64,000 nucleotides of DNA, from assembly GCF_900086595.1 (NCBI RefSeq), contig NZ_LT575472.1:1108451-1172450 (forward strand), in the 5' to 3' direction. Under the pieces are notes generated by a model, which worked only from the letters and a program-made list of their open reading frames with translations, made no database searches and had not been told where the DNA came from. Source of the DNA: Clostridium nigeriense. Its GTDB lineage: Bacteria > Bacillota > Clostridia > Clostridiales > Clostridiaceae. Shown piece after piece: positions 33,696 to 43,652 of the stretch (the stretch's first letter is position 1; every line of letters begins with the position of its first letter). The position numbers and the translations under genes were made by a program.

Positions 33696-35618
33696 TTGAA
33701 TTTCAAGGAATTTATAAAAAGTGATAGAGAAAGCAGAAATAAGGAAAAATTTGAAGGAACATTTTTAGATTATTTAGAAATAGTTAGAGAAAACCCAGAT
33801 ATAGCTAAACTTTCTCATAGTCGAATATACGACATGATAGTTAGTAAGGGTGTAGAAGTGCTAAAGGGTGAGGAAAATCCTAAGGTTAAAAAAATATATG
33901 GCAATGATTCTATAAGAAAATATGGATTCTTTAAGGATGATTTCTTTGGTATTGATAAGATAATTATGAAACTAGTAAATTACTTCCATTCAGCATCTAT
34001 GAATGGAGAAGAGGCTAGACAAGTATTATATTTAGTTGGACCAGTTGGTGCGGGTAAATCTTCTTTAGTTGAAGCATTGAAAAAGGCATTAGTAGAATGT
34101 GAACCCATTTATTCATTAAAAGGTTGCCCTATGCATGAAGAGCCTTTACATTTAATACCAACTCATTTAAGGCCAGATTTTGAAAAATTATTAGGAGTAA
34201 AAATAGAGGGAGACCTATGTCCAGTATGCAAGTACAAATTATTAAATGATTATAATGGAGAGTATGAAAATTTCCCAGTAGAGAAAAAAGAGTTTTCTAT
34301 TAGATCAAGAAAGGGAATTGGTGTTGTTCCACCAGTTGATCCAAATAATCAAGATACCTCTATATTAACGGGGTCAATAGATATATCTAAAATGGATATG
34401 TACCCTGAAGATGATCCAAGAATATTTTCACTAAATGGAGCATTTAATGTTGGTAATAGAGGCTTAGTTGAATTTATAGAAGTATTTAAAAATGATGTTG
34501 AATACCTTCATACAATTATCACTGCAACTCAAGAAAAGTCAATTCCTTCCCCAGGAAAAGGCTCAATGATTTATTTTGATGGTCTAATAATAGCCCATTC
34601 TAACGAAGCTGAATGGAATAAATTTAAATCAGATCATACAAATGAAGCTATATTAGATAGAATAGTTAAAATAGAAGTACCTTATTGTTTAGAGCTAGAT
34701 GAAGAAGTTAAGATATATGAAAAAATATTAAAGAAGAGTAATTTTAATGCACATATTGCTCCACATACTATGAAGATAGCAGCTATGTTTGCAATTCTTA
34801 CTAGATTATCAGCCTCAGCAAAGGTTGATCCTATAACTAAGCTTAAGATATATAACGGTGAAGAAATAGTTGAAAAGGGTGGAACAAAGAGAATTGATAT
34901 TAGTGAGCTAAGGGAAGAAGCAGGTTCTTATGAAGGAATGAAGGGAATAAGCACAAGGTTTATTATAAAGGCAATAGATAATGCTTTATCTAGTTCAGAG
35001 CATAATTGTATTAATCCTTTAAGTATAATGGAAAGCATAGTTAAATCCGTTAAGGAGTTAGATATAGCCTCAGAAGATAAGAAAAAGTACTTAGGATTTA
35101 TTCAAGATACTATAAGAAAAGAATATAATAAAATTTTAGAAAAGGAAATTACTAAGGCATTTATACATTCATTTAGGGAACAAGCTGAAAGTTTATTTGA
35201 TAATTATATTGATAATGCAGAAGCCTTTGTTAATAAGAGTAAGATAAAGGACACATCTACTGGAGAAGAGCTAAATCCAGATGAAGAATTTATGAGAAGT
35301 ATTGAAGAGCAAATTGGAGTATCAGAAAACTCCTGCAAGGGCTTTAGAGCAGATGTAACTTCTTATATGTTCTATTTAGTTAGAAATGGAAGCAAGATAG
35401 ATTATACTTCTTATGAACCATTAAAAGAAGCGATAGAAAAGAAACTTATGGCATCTGTGAAAGATCTTTCAAGAATAATAACTAAATCAAGAGTTAGAGA
35501 TTCAGAACAGGCCGAAAAATATAATTCTATGGTTAATGAAATGCAAAATAATGGATATTGCTTACACTGCTGTGATGTAATTCTTAAATATGCTGCAAAC
35601 AACTTGTGGAAGGATTGA
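33696..35618 (+). CDS. prkA: PrkA-type serine protein kinase/AAA+ protein
   Basis: 640 residues, the normal length. AAA+ type ATPase domain with Walker [10 protein letters not shown] (about 112-120), [10 protein letters not shown] and SNEAEWNKF region, then a C-terminal kinase-like helical domain. In B. subtilis it is a sigma-E gene of sporulation; the E. coli homologue YeaG acts with YeaH in starvation. TTG start with AAGGAGGGG. yhbH begins 4 bases after the stop, and spoVR follows, the usual trio. Confidence 0.94.
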   Translation: MNFKEFIKSDRESRNKEKFEGTFLDYLEIVRENPDIAKLSHSRIYDMIVSKGVEVLKGEENPKVKKIYGNDSIRKYGFFKDDFFGIDKIIMKLVNYFHSASMNGEEARQVLYLVGPVGAGKSSLVEALKKALVECEPIYSLKGCPMHEEPLHLIPTHLRPDFEKLLGVKIEGDLCPVCKYKLLNDYNGEYENFPVEKKEFSIRSRKGIGVVPPVDPNNQDTSILTGSIDISKMDMYPEDDPRIFSLNGAFNVGNRGLVEFIEVFKNDVEYLHTIITATQEKSIPSPGKGSMIYFDGLIIAHSNEAEWNKFKSDHTNEAILDRIVKIEVPYCLELDEEVKIYEKILKKSNFNAHIAPHTMKIAAMFAILTRLSASAKVDPITKLKIYNGEEIVEKGGTKRIDISELREEAGSYEGMKGISTRFIIKAIDNALSSSEHNCINPLSIMESIVKSVKELDIASEDKKKYLGFIQDTIRKEYNKILEKEITKAFIHSFREQAESLFDNYIDNAEAFVNKSKIKDTSTGEELNPDEEFMRSIEEQIGVSENSCKGFRADVTSYMFYLVRNGSKIDYTSYEPLKEAIEKKLMASVKDLSRIITKSRVRDSEQAEKYNSMVNEMQNNGYCLHCCDVILKYAANNLWKD

Positions 35619-35622
35619 TAAA

Positions 35623-36798
35623 ATGGCAATCTTTAGGGATAATGCTGATAATCCATTAGAGCATGATAGATCTATAGAAGATAGAAGAAGGCATAGGCAG
35701 TTAGTTGAGAAATCTATAAAAGAAAATTTAGGAGATATTCTTTCAGAAGAGAGTATAATTGGTGAAAGTAAAAATAAGAAATTTAAGATTCCTATTAGAG
35801 GAATAAAAGAATATCAATTTGTTTTTGGTAAGAACAACAAGGGGGTTGCAACTGGGACGGGAGAAGAAAAACGTGGAGATAAAATAGGAGAGGGTGGAAA
35901 AAATTCTGGAAGTGAAGGAAATAAAGGGGCAGGTAATTCACCAGGAGAAGATATATATGAGACAGAAGTTACCTTAGAAGAGCTTTTAGATTATATTGTT
36001 GAAGATTTAGAGTTGCCAAATTTAGATAAGAAAAAGTATTCTGAAATAATTACAGAAAGCTCAGGAAGAAAGCGTGGATATCAAAGATATGGAATAAATC
36101 CAAGACTTGCAAAAAAGAAAACAGTTGCTTCAAAAATAGCTAGAAAGCAAGGAAAAAAGAGGGCATTATTAGAAGCAGGATTAAGTAATAATATTGAAAG
36201 GTTTCCTTTTAAGGAAGAGGATTTAAGATATCACAAGGTTAAGAAAAAACCTAAAAAGGAAAGTAATGCTGTAATGATATTTATTATGGACGTTTCAGGT
36301 TCCATGGATAGTAGCAAAAAGTATTTAGCAAGATCCCTATTCTTTGTTTTATCTAGATTTATAAGAAGAAAATATAATAATATTGCTTTTGAATTTATAT
36401 CTCATACAACCGTTGCAAAGGTAGTAAATGAGTTTGAATTTTTTCATAAGGCAGAATCTGGTGGAACCTATATATCTAGTGGTATAAACACAGCTTTAAA
36501 ATTAATAAGAGAAAAATATCCACCGGAAATGTGGAATATTTATCCCGTTTATGCTAGCGATGGGGATAACTGGAGTGAAGATAATGAACGTGCAATGAAA
36601 TCTGTTAGGGATCTTTGTGATATAAGCAATATGTTTGGATATGCGGAATTATTACCTTCTACCTATTCAACTACCATGTATTATAGATTTAATAAGGAAA
36701 TAAATAATAAGAACTTTGTCTCTGTAATAGTTAAGGAGAAGAAGGACTTATGGGGGGCTTTAAAGATAATGTTATCTAAAGAGCTAAAGGAGGAATAA
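35623..36798 (+). CDS. yhbH: DUF444 protein YhbH/YeaH (VWA-like)
   Basis: 391 residues. The N-terminus [20 protein letters not shown] is family-typical; a Gly/Lys-rich linker (about 90-118) leads to the von Willebrand-like domain with MIDAS motif DVSGSMDS (about 223-230) and later SDGDNWSED. Sporulation/stress partner of PrkA. An in-frame start at 35590 lies inside prkA; the ATG at 35623 with GGAAGG fits. spoVR follows after 2 bases, so all three are coupled. Confidence 0.93.
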   Translation: MAIFRDNADNPLEHDRSIEDRRRHRQLVEKSIKENLGDILSEESIIGESKNKKFKIPIRGIKEYQFVFGKNNKGVATGTGEEKRGDKIGEGGKNSGSEGNKGAGNSPGEDIYETEVTLEELLDYIVEDLELPNLDKKKYSEIITESSGRKRGYQRYGINPRLAKKKTVASKIARKQGKKRALLEAGLSNNIERFPFKEEDLRYHKVKKKPKKESNAVMIFIMDVSGSMDSSKKYLARSLFFVLSRFIRRKYNNIAFEFISHTTVAKVVNEFEFFHKAESGGTYISSGINTALKLIREKYPPEMWNIYPVYASDGDNWSEDNERAMKSVRDLCDISNMFGYAELLPSTYSTTMYYRFNKEINNKNFVSVIVKEKKDLWGALKIMLSKELKEE

Positions 36799-36800
36799 TT

Positions 36801-38171
36801 ATGGAATACAATGTTAGCACTTTAGAAGAGTGGAATGAAATTATAGAAGAAAAAGCAAGGGAGTTTGGACTTAATTTTTATCCACAAGAATTTGAAATAA
36901 TAGGTTTTAATGAGATGCTAGGATATGAGGCATATGTAGGTATGCCTTCAAAATATCCTCATTGGAGTTATGGTAAGGCCTATGATAAAAATAAAACACT
37001 GTATTCATTAAATATGACAGGATTGCCATATGAAATGGTAATAAACTCAAATCCATGTTTAGCTTATTTAATGAGGGAAAATACATTGTTATTACAAATA
37101 TTAACTATGGCTCATGTTTATGGACATAACGATTTTTTTGCTAATAATAGATTATTTACTGAAGGTACTAAAGCAAAAAGCGTTTTAGAGATGTTTAAGC
37201 TAGATGCTGAAATTATTAGAGACTATATAAATGATCCTAGTATAGGTTATGAGAGGGTTGAAAAGGTATTAGATGCAGCTCATGCAATAAGATACCAAAT
37301 ACCTAGAGTTGTTGGAATAAAGGAGTTATCTAACGAAGAAATAAAAGAAAGAATAATTTCAGATTACAATTCTAAGAAAGAAAACAAAGGTATATTAGAT
37401 GTTCATGAGGAAATTGAATTTCCTGATGTTTCTAAGATTCCTTTAGAACCTTGTGATGATGTAATAGGATTTATTATAAAATATAGCTCTTTAGAAGAAT
37501 GGGAAAAAAATATATTAAGAATAGTTAAAAGAGAAACTCAATATTTTATGCCACAAATTGAAACTAAAATCATGAATGAAGGATGGGCAAGTTTTTGGCA
37601 TTACAATATATTAAGGTCCTTAAACTTAGACGATGGACTTCACTTTGAATTTTTAAAAAGACATAATGATGTAGTAGCTCCTATTTTAGGTGGTTTAAAT
37701 CCTTATTATATAGGCTTTAAGATCTTTGAGGATATAGAAAAAAGGTATGGTAGAGAAAAAATATTTGAAGTTAGAAAAAATGAAAGAGATAGTTCTTTCT
37801 TAAGAAGGTATTTAACTAGAGAACTTTGTGAGGAATTAAATTTATTTCAGTATGCAAAGAAAAGTTTTGATTATGTAGTTAAGGAAGTTCCTGATGAGGA
37901 AGGATGGAGAGAAATAAGAAATTATTTATCAGATACCTGTGGAATAGCGTCTATTCCATATATAAGAGTGGTTGATTTAAATAGAAGAGATTTAACCCTT
38001 ACTTTAGAACATTATTTTGATGGTAGAGAATTAGAACTTTCTTATGCTAAGGAAACTTTAAAGTATGTACAAGATTTATGGGGCCATAAGGTAAAATTAA
38101 TAACTAAGAATAAAGATGAAAAGTCTATAGAATTAGTTTGTAATGAAGATAGAAATATCTTTGTAAATTAA
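36801..38171 (+). CDS. spoVR: SpoVR-family protein
   Basis: 456 residues, close to the family length. Conserved parts: WSYGKAYDKNKTLYSLNMTG, MAHVYGHNDFF (His-rich), NEGWASFWHY, and LTLEHYFDGRELEL in the C-terminal half. Needed for spore cortex formation in B. subtilis; biochemical role unknown, though the His/Glu-rich motifs suggest metal binding. AGGAGG before the ATG. Third gene of prkA-yhbH-spoVR. Confidence 0.94.
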   Translation: MEYNVSTLEEWNEIIEEKAREFGLNFYPQEFEIIGFNEMLGYEAYVGMPSKYPHWSYGKAYDKNKTLYSLNMTGLPYEMVINSNPCLAYLMRENTLLLQILTMAHVYGHNDFFANNRLFTEGTKAKSVLEMFKLDAEIIRDYINDPSIGYERVEKVLDAAHAIRYQIPRVVGIKELSNEEIKERIISDYNSKKENKGILDVHEEIEFPDVSKIPLEPCDDVIGFIIKYSSLEEWEKNILRIVKRETQYFMPQIETKIMNEGWASFWHYNILRSLNLDDGLHFEFLKRHNDVVAPILGGLNPYYIGFKIFEDIEKRYGREKIFEVRKNERDSSFLRRYLTRELCEELNLFQYAKKSFDYVVKEVPDEEGWREIRNYLSDTCGIASIPYIRVVDLNRRDLTLTLEHYFDGRELELSYAKETLKYVQDLWGHKVKLITKNKDEKSIELVCNEDRNIFVN

Positions 38172-38287
38172 GATAATTCTTATTATATATTGGTAGCGTT
38201 ATAAAATATTTCTCTGCTAACTTTTGCCTTCACAATTGGATGTAGCATTGCATAATGTATAAGTGTATAAATTTTTAGGAGAATAGT

Positions 38288-38830
38288 ATGGATTTTAAGG
38301 GAAGTAAAACTGAACAAAATCTTTATAGAACCTTTGCAGGTGAGTCAAGGGCAAGAAATAAATATACTTTATATGCAGAAAAGGCAAGAGTTGATGGATA
38401 TCAATGGGTAGCTGAAGTTTTTGATGAAACTGCACATAATGAATTAGCTCATGCAAGAGAAGTTTATGGATCATATTTGAATTTAATAGGTTGCACTAAG
38501 AACAATTTATTAGATTGTATTTTAGGAGAAACTAACGAAACAGAGAATGTTTATAAAAAATTTGAAGAGGAAGCTAGGGCAGAGGGATTTACTGAAGTTG
38601 CAGATTTTTATAAAGAGTTAGCTGAAGTTGAGGAAAGTCATGCAAAGAGATTTAAAGAACTTTACGATAAGATAGAAGATGGAACTATGTTTAAGGGACC
38701 TAAGGATTCTTTATGGGTATGTATGAACTGCGGTTATATTCATGAGGGAGAAGAGGCACCTTTAGTTTGTCCTTTATGTAAATATCCAAGAGCATACTAT
38801 AAGCCTTATTGCAAAGTTTCTAACCCTTAA
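38288..38830 (+). CDS. Rubrerythrin
   Basis: 180 residues. Ferritin-like diiron four-helix domain (EQNLYRTFAGESRARNKY, EVFDETAHNELAHAREVY, EEEARAEGF, EVEESHAKRFKEL) followed by a rubredoxin-like C-terminus with CMNCG and CPLCK holding one iron. It reduces hydrogen peroxide in anaerobes. AGGAG precedes the ATG. Two unknown genes follow with short gaps, forming a probable three-gene operon. Confidence 0.95.
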   Translation: MDFKGSKTEQNLYRTFAGESRARNKYTLYAEKARVDGYQWVAEVFDETAHNELAHAREVYGSYLNLIGCTKNNLLDCILGETNETENVYKKFEEEARAEGFTEVADFYKELAEVEESHAKRFKELYDKIEDGTMFKGPKDSLWVCMNCGYIHEGEEAPLVCPLCKYPRAYYKPYCKVSNP

Positions 38831-38841
38831 GGAGGTTGCTT

Positions 38842-39543
38842 ATGTTTATTTCAATACCAAAGGAGTTTTTTGTTCCAGTAGTATTTAGTGAAGATTTTAG
38901 ATATAATACAGAAAATAATTCTATGGAATATGATACACAAGAAAAAGCTATTATTAATAGAGATAAACTTCAGGACCTAGATTCTATAAATGATACTAGG
39001 CAAGAGGAAGAATTTATTGCTTATTATAAGAATAACATAGTAGATGAGGATGTTGAGGAGCAAACTATTAAATATATAATAAGTTTTGTAAGATTTATAG
39101 ATGAACTAAAGGATGCAAATTGTTTAGGAAAAACTAAATTTGAAAGTATAAAATTAATAAATTATTATGCTAAAAGCTTTAGAGATTTATATGAAGACTA
39201 TAATAAATTGATATCTAATGTAAGAATGCCAATATCTTCATCTGACAAGGACGGATTAATTGATAAGTATATAGGTAAACTTGCAGATATATATAATGAA
39301 AACTTAAGAGAATTAAATTGCAAAAATTTAAATTATGATATGGTTGAGAAAACTATAGATAATTTACTTGAGGATGCTAGAGAAATATTAAAAGAGAAAA
39401 TAAGAAATATTAATTGCAGACTAGTAAATAAAGAAGTAACTTGTAAGAAGCCTAAACAAGTTGAAGATATCTTTAATGAAGGTGAAAGTATGTATAAATT
39501 TATAGATGAAGAATTCTTAGGAGAAATAAAAATAGCTAAATAA
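38842..39543 (+). CDS. Hypothetical protein downstream of rubrerythrin
   Basis: 233 residues, soluble, no signal. N-terminal beta segment ISIPKEFFVPVVFSEDFRY, then an acidic, largely helical body and four cysteines (DANCLG, ELNCKN, NINCRL, EVTCKK). The ATG at 38842 follows AAGGAGG; a TTG two codons earlier lies too near that site. No family recognised. Twelve bases before the next unknown gene, so the pair may act together. Confidence 0.6.
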   Translation: MFISIPKEFFVPVVFSEDFRYNTENNSMEYDTQEKAIINRDKLQDLDSINDTRQEEEFIAYYKNNIVDEDVEEQTIKYIISFVRFIDELKDANCLGKTKFESIKLINYYAKSFRDLYEDYNKLISNVRMPISSSDKDGLIDKYIGKLADIYNENLRELNCKNLNYDMVEKTIDNLLEDAREILKEKIRNINCRLVNKEVTCKKPKQVEDIFNEGESMYKFIDEEFLGEIKIAK

Positions 39544-39555
39544 GCAGGTGATTAA

Positions 39556-39921
39556 TTGGCTTACAGGCATTTAATAAAAGATCAGTATACAGATATAAGT
39601 AATTTAACTACACTTTTAAATTCCTTAGTTAACTCCTATAGATTATTAATAGGAGGAGCTTATGAACTTAACAATATATCAGAAGCAAAGAAAAGTGATG
39701 TTAAGGAAGCTGTTAAGAGAGCAGATGATGTAGGTGAAATTATTGATGAGATAATAAAAGCTTTAGATGAATGCAATACTTCTTATGTTAAGTATTGTAA
39801 GATAAAGAAAAGCTTTATAGACGAAAAGGCAATAAAGGATAATATATTAACAGAGATTAATTATGAATTAGATTTTAAAAATTCTCCTCATAAATATAAA
39901 GATGACGAAGAAGAAGAATAA
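39556..39921 (+). CDS. Hypothetical helical protein with acidic tail
   Basis: 121 residues: helices around SNLTTLLNSLVNSYRLLIG and SEAKKSDVKEAVKRADDVGEI, ending in DDEEEEE-like acidity (KDDEEEE). TTG start with AGGTGA upstream. No family seen. Probably cotranscribed with the 38842 gene and rubrerythrin; a bidirectional terminator follows. Confidence 0.55.
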   Translation: MAYRHLIKDQYTDISNLTTLLNSLVNSYRLLIGGAYELNNISEAKKSDVKEAVKRADDVGEIIDEIIKALDECNTSYVKYCKIKKSFIDEKAIKDNILTEINYELDFKNSPHKYKDDEEEE

Positions 39922-39957
39922 AGAGCCGTCCATAGGACAGCTCTTTAAACTTTTTTC
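39920..39957. terminator. Bidirectional terminator
   Basis: AAAGAGC(C)GTCC, loop ATA, GGAC(A)GCTCTTT, then AAACTTTTTT. Lies between converging operons and overlaps the pssA end. Confidence 0.75.
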
Positions 39958-40466
39958 AATTTAAATGTACTTACCATAAGATAAGAACCTAATATTAATA
40001 AAATTATTGGAATAAATGGATTTACCCTAACATTTAAAGTAAAGAATACAAATATAGCTATAAAGCTTCCTGCAATTGTTATAGGTACTCCAGTAAATAC
40101 TCCATCAAAGCTTGATGTATTATATCTAGCTAATCTATATGCTCCGCAAATAGGGAAGGCTAGTAAAACTGCGATTCCGATTATTCCAGCAGGTCCTACA
40201 TTTTTTAATTCATACATTAAAAAAGTAAGAATTGATGGTGCAACTCCAAAGGATACAAGGTCTGCAAGAGAATCTAATTCCTTTCCAAGTTCGCTAGAAA
40301 CATTTAACCATCTTGCAACTCTTCCATCATATCTATCTACAAGTGCAGCTATTAAAATAAAGAAGCATGCAAATAAGTAGTTTCCACTCATAGTATATAA
40401 AATAGAGATTATTCCACATGATAAATTTATAAATGTAAAAATATTAGGGATACAACTTTTTTTCAT
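39945..40466 (-). CDS. pssA: CDP-diacylglycerol-serine O-phosphatidyltransferase
   Basis: 173 residues, membrane enzyme making phosphatidylserine, precursor of phosphatidylethanolamine. The CDP-alcohol phosphatidyltransferase motif DG-x2-AR-x8-G-x3-D-x3-D is complete (DGRVARWLNVSSELGKELDS, about residues 44-63, then LAD). Start KKSCIPNIFTFINLSCG is typical of bacterial PssA. AGGAGTG before the ATG. No psd gene is adjacent. Confidence 0.93.
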   Translation of the reverse strand: MKKSCIPNIFTFINLSCGIISILYTMSGNYLFACFFILIAALVDRYDGRVARWLNVSSELGKELDSLADLVSFGVAPSILTFLMYELKNVGPAGIIGIAVLLAFPICGAYRLARYNTSSFDGVFTGVPITIAGSFIAIFVFFTLNVRVNPFIPIILLILGSYLMVSTFKLKKV

Positions 40467-40654
40467 ATAATCACTCCTGGTCTAAAAGTTATAAGGATTT
40501 ATTTTCCCTTTTCCTTATTATCAAATCAATATTATATCATAGTTTATAAAGAAATATAAGAGATTTAAATATTAAATTAATTATTAAGATAATTTAAGAT
40601 ATTTTTAAGAAATAGGACTAATAATTGATTTGATTTATTTGTAAAATATAGTAA

Positions 40655-40670
40655 TATACTATATAGTATA
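40655..40670. promoter_or_regulatory. 16-bp perfect palindrome before the lipid kinase gene
   Basis: TATACTATATAGTATA, overlapping a TATAAT -10-like hexamer (40667-40672). Could be an operator; no matching -35 was found at 17 bp, so role uncertain. Confidence 0.35.
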
Positions 40671-40718
40671 ATTTTATTATATGGAATTATTAAAAATTTA
40701 TAATGCAGGAGGGGTAAT

Positions 40719-41606
40719 GTGAAAAAGGTTAAATTTATTTATAACCCATACTCTGGAGAAAACTTAATACTTGATCATCTTGATAAGGTTATAAAAATAC
40801 ACCAACAAGCAGGATACACTATTGTCCCATATAGAATAGATAAGGAAGAAGATGTAATAAACGCTTTTAATGATTTTAAAGATAGCAATTACTACTATGT
40901 TTTAATAGCAGGTGGAGATGGAACTATTGATAATGTAGTAAATGCTATGGCGAAATGTGGTATTTCTATTCCAATTGGTATTTTACCAGTAGGTACAGCA
41001 AATGATTTTGGAAAATTTTTAGGAATGCCATCGGATATAAGCAAAGCTTGTAGACAAATATTATCATCAGAGGTTACCTCAGTAGATTTAGGTAGCATAA
41101 ATGATAAATATTTTGTTAATGTAGCAAGCACAGGTTTATTTACTGACGTATCTCAAAAAACAGATGTTAATTTAAAAAATACTATAGGAAAATTAGCCTA
41201 TTACTTAAAAGGGCTTGAAGAACTACCTAACTTTAGAAAACTTGCAATAAAAATTAAAGCAGATGAAATGGAATACGAAGGAAATATGTATTTTATGTTA
41301 GTATTCAATGGACAAACAGCAGGAAACTTTAAATTAGCAACTAGAGCAAATGCAACTGATGGATTACTTGACGTAATAATATTTAAAGCTATTCCTATAA
41401 TTGAATTAATTCCTTTATTCGTAAAGGTTCTAAAGGGAGAACACTTAGATTCAGATAACGTAATTTATTTTAAAACAAATAATTTATATGTAGAATCAAA
41501 TGAAAATATTGTTACTGATATAGATGGAGAAAAGGGGCCAGATTTTCCACTTAATATTAAATGTATAAAGGGTGGATTAAAAGTTTTAGGTGCTAAAAAT
41601 TGTTAA
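40719..41606 (+). CDS. Diacylglycerol/lipid kinase (DagK, YegS/BmrU family)
   Basis: 295 residues. Motifs KFIYNPYSGE, the nucleotide loop AGGDGTIDNVVNAM (about residues 64-78) and PVGTANDFGKFLG are those of the diacylglycerol kinase catalytic domain; the C-terminal beta-rich lobe has the usual TDIDGEKGP. It phosphorylates diacylglycerol or a related lipid at the membrane surface, returning it to the phosphatidate pool near pssA. GTG start with AGGAGGGG. Confidence 0.92.
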   Translation: MKKVKFIYNPYSGENLILDHLDKVIKIHQQAGYTIVPYRIDKEEDVINAFNDFKDSNYYYVLIAGGDGTIDNVVNAMAKCGISIPIGILPVGTANDFGKFLGMPSDISKACRQILSSEVTSVDLGSINDKYFVNVASTGLFTDVSQKTDVNLKNTIGKLAYYLKGLEELPNFRKLAIKIKADEMEYEGNMYFMLVFNGQTAGNFKLATRANATDGLLDVIIFKAIPIIELIPLFVKVLKGEHLDSDNVIYFKTNNLYVESNENIVTDIDGEKGPDFPLNIKCIKGGLKVLGAKNC

Positions 41607-41621
41607 TTTAATAATTATTAT

Positions 41622-41653
41622 AAAAACTCAAGGTTATTAACTTGAGTTTTTTA
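41622..41653 (+). terminator. Terminator after the lipid kinase gene
   Basis: AAAAACTCAAG, loop GTTATTAA, CTTGAGTTTTTTA. Same stem sequence as the terminator at 503. Confidence 0.88.
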
Positions 41654-41788
41654 TATTTAAATTATAATTTTCTACTTAAATTTTCATTTATACGTTGCCT
41701 TTTTACTTAATTTTAATATAATATAATATTGGATAGAATATATGTAAAATTTAAAAATAATTCTTGATAAATAAGGGGTGAATTTAAA

Positions 41789-41869
41789 ATGGAGGGTGTC
41801 CCTCAGAGTAGTGATTTAATAAAATTGAATATTAGATTTTTAGAGGAGATATACTTCATTATGAATTAA
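41789..41869 (+). CDS. Upstream ORF in the leader of the MgtE-N/CBS gene
   Basis: 26 codons from ATG with AAGGGGTG at spacing 8: MEGVPQSSDLIKLNIRFLEE then IYFIMN. It covers the 5' arm of a long hairpin (TTTTAGAGGAGA 41837-41848 with 41881-41892) and stops in its loop, 39 bases before the main ATG. Position and site suggest a leader peptide; not proved. Confidence 0.45.
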   Translation: MEGVPQSSDLIKLNIRFLEEIYFIMN

Positions 41870-41901
41870 CTTCAAATATTTCTCCTCTAAAAAGAAGGAG
41901 G
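41837..41901 (+). promoter_or_regulatory. Leader hairpin with possible Shine-Dalgarno switch
   Basis: The 3' arm TCTCCTCTAAAA can pair with TTTTAGAGGAGA, or its CTCCT (41882-41886) with AGGAG of the ribosome site AAGGAGG (41895-41901). The two pairings exclude each other, so translation of the upstream ORF could change access to the start at 41909. Confidence 0.4.
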
Positions 41902-41908
41902 AATATAT

Positions 41909-43177
41909 ATGAAAAATATGAAGAAACTATCAGTATTTCTATATACAAATATCCTAGGAAGAAAGATATATGATGAGTTTGACGAAAGCATTGGAGAACT
42001 TAAGGATATTTATGTAACTACTGAGGATGGCTATCCTAGAGTTATTGGTTATAAGGTAAAAAGAGATGGTTCCACTTTTCATTATGAGTTTAGGACTATT
42101 AATTTTTATCAACAAGAAGGCAATAGGATAAAGATAGTTACAAGAGGTAGTAAGGAAATACTACCGAGGACATATTCCTATTTACTATCACAACATTTAT
42201 TAGACAAAAAAATTGTAGATATAAATGGAAAACAAGTTGTAAGAGTTGATGATTTAAGGATAGCAGAAATTGCAGGAGAATATAGGGTTATAGCAGTTGA
42301 AACAGGTCCTTATGCTAGATTTAGAAGACTTAATTGTGCAAAGATAGGAAGTTTTATTTATAAGGTTTTAAGGAAGGAATATGAAGATAGAGTATTGATG
42401 TGGGATGATGTTGAATCCTTAGAAATGGTAAATAACAACTTACAAATTTCTGTTCCATATAAAAAACTCTCAACATTACATCCAGCAGATTTAGCAGATA
42501 TATTAGAAAATTTAGATGCAAGCTCAAGAAAGCAAATCTTTGAATCCTTAGATGAAGATTTAGCAGCAGATACATTAGAAGAAATAGATCCAGAGTATAA
42601 GGGAAGTATAATAAAAGAATTAAGTGAAGCTAAGGCAGCAGAGCTTTTAGAAATAATGTCTAATGATGAAATAGCAGACGTATTAGATGAACTAGATGAT
42701 GAAGAAAGAGAAAAAATTCTTATAAATTTAGAAAAAGAAGATGCTGATGAGGTAAAAGAAATATTAAAATATGAGGATGAAGCTGTAGGTAGTATAATGA
42801 GTACAGATTTTATTTCCTTTAATTTAGATATAACTGTTGGTGAAATAATAGATATTTTAAGGGAAATGGAAGAAGTAGAAGAAGATGAGCTTTATAGAAT
42901 TTATATAACAGATGAAGAAGAAAAGGTCATTGGTTCTATCACACCTTCTGATTTAATTTTAAATAAGCCAGATGTTAAAGTTAAAGATATAATGGTAGAA
43001 GATATAGATGTTATAAGAAATGATGTGGATGTAGATGAAGCCATAGAACTTATTGCAAAGTATGATTTGTTAACTGTACCAGTTATAGATGAAGAAAATA
43101 AGTTAATAGGAGCTGTAAATGCTCATGATATAATAGATGAAATCTTATATCCAATATGGAAGAAAAAGATAAGATGA
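41909..43177 (+). CDS. Soluble PRC-barrel, MgtE-N and CBS-domain protein
   Basis: 422 residues, no membrane helix. Order: two PRC-barrel-like repeats (ILGRKIYDEFDESIGELKDI from about residue 15, and QVVRVDDLRIA near 110), an MgtE N-terminal superhelical domain (HPADLADILENLD, acidic repeats to about residue 290), and a CBS pair (AVGSIMSTDFISF, VKDIMVEDIDVI). It has the Mg2+-sensing cytoplasmic half of MgtE without the channel. In other clostridia such proteins are often next to a metal transporter; none is next to it here. Confidence 0.88.
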   Translation: MKNMKKLSVFLYTNILGRKIYDEFDESIGELKDIYVTTEDGYPRVIGYKVKRDGSTFHYEFRTINFYQQEGNRIKIVTRGSKEILPRTYSYLLSQHLLDKKIVDINGKQVVRVDDLRIAEIAGEYRVIAVETGPYARFRRLNCAKIGSFIYKVLRKEYEDRVLMWDDVESLEMVNNNLQISVPYKKLSTLHPADLADILENLDASSRKQIFESLDEDLAADTLEEIDPEYKGSIIKELSEAKAAELLEIMSNDEIADVLDELDDEEREKILINLEKEDADEVKEILKYEDEAVGSIMSTDFISFNLDITVGEIIDILREMEEVEEDELYRIYITDEEEKVIGSITPSDLILNKPDVKVKDIMVEDIDVIRNDVDVDEAIELIAKYDLLTVPVIDEENKLIGAVNAHDIIDEILYPIWKKKIR

Positions 43178-43254
43178 TAAGTTAAATATTGACAATTAAA
43201 ATTTTAGTCATATAATAAGAATATAAAATTTAGTAAATTACTCGGAATTAAAAA

Positions 43255-43500
43255 CTATGAAAAAGAAAAGTAGTATAAAGGAAGGTTACAGAGAGAAAAG
43301 GTAGATGAGAACTTTTCACCTAGAATTTATATGAAGTGCCCTTTGGAGTTGAAGTTTGAACTAATAGTAGAACTTTCCGGAATCATCCGTTACAATGAAA
43401 TGCAATTGCATTAAGAGTGAGATTAAATTTTTAATCTAATTAGAGTGGAACCACGGAGGTTACTTCGTCTCTATAAGGCTTAGAGACGAAGTTTTTTTAT
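43255..43500 (+). ncRNA. T-box leader upstream of cysK-cysE
   Basis: Stem I begins near 43262 with the conserved AG-bulge ACAGAGAG (43288-43295) and closes with AACTTTCC (43371-43378) pairing GGAAGGTT (43280-43287). The T-box core AGAGTGGAACCACGG is at 43442-43456. The terminator ACTTCGTCTCT/AGAGACGAAGT (43462-43492) plus seven T can be replaced by the antiterminator. The bulge TGGA would pair with a tRNA ending UCCA (U73), as in tRNA-Cys. The specifier loop region GAACTAATAGTAG shows no clear TGC codon. Confidence 0.9.
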
Positions 43501-43652
43501 TATTTAAAAGTTTATACAATGTAAAATTATTGATGATTTTAGCATGAAAAAGCATATATAGATTACACGGAGATAAAGAATAAAGAGACTGTCGAAAAAT
43601 GAAAAATTAATTAAAAAACTCCAGTAAGAGTTATTTAATTTTGGAGGATGTT

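Noticed and set aside
43255..43500. M-box or S-box riboswitch before cysK or the MgtE-N gene
   Set aside because: The conserved core fits a T-box (GTGGAACCACGG); no M-box or SAM core seen in either leader.
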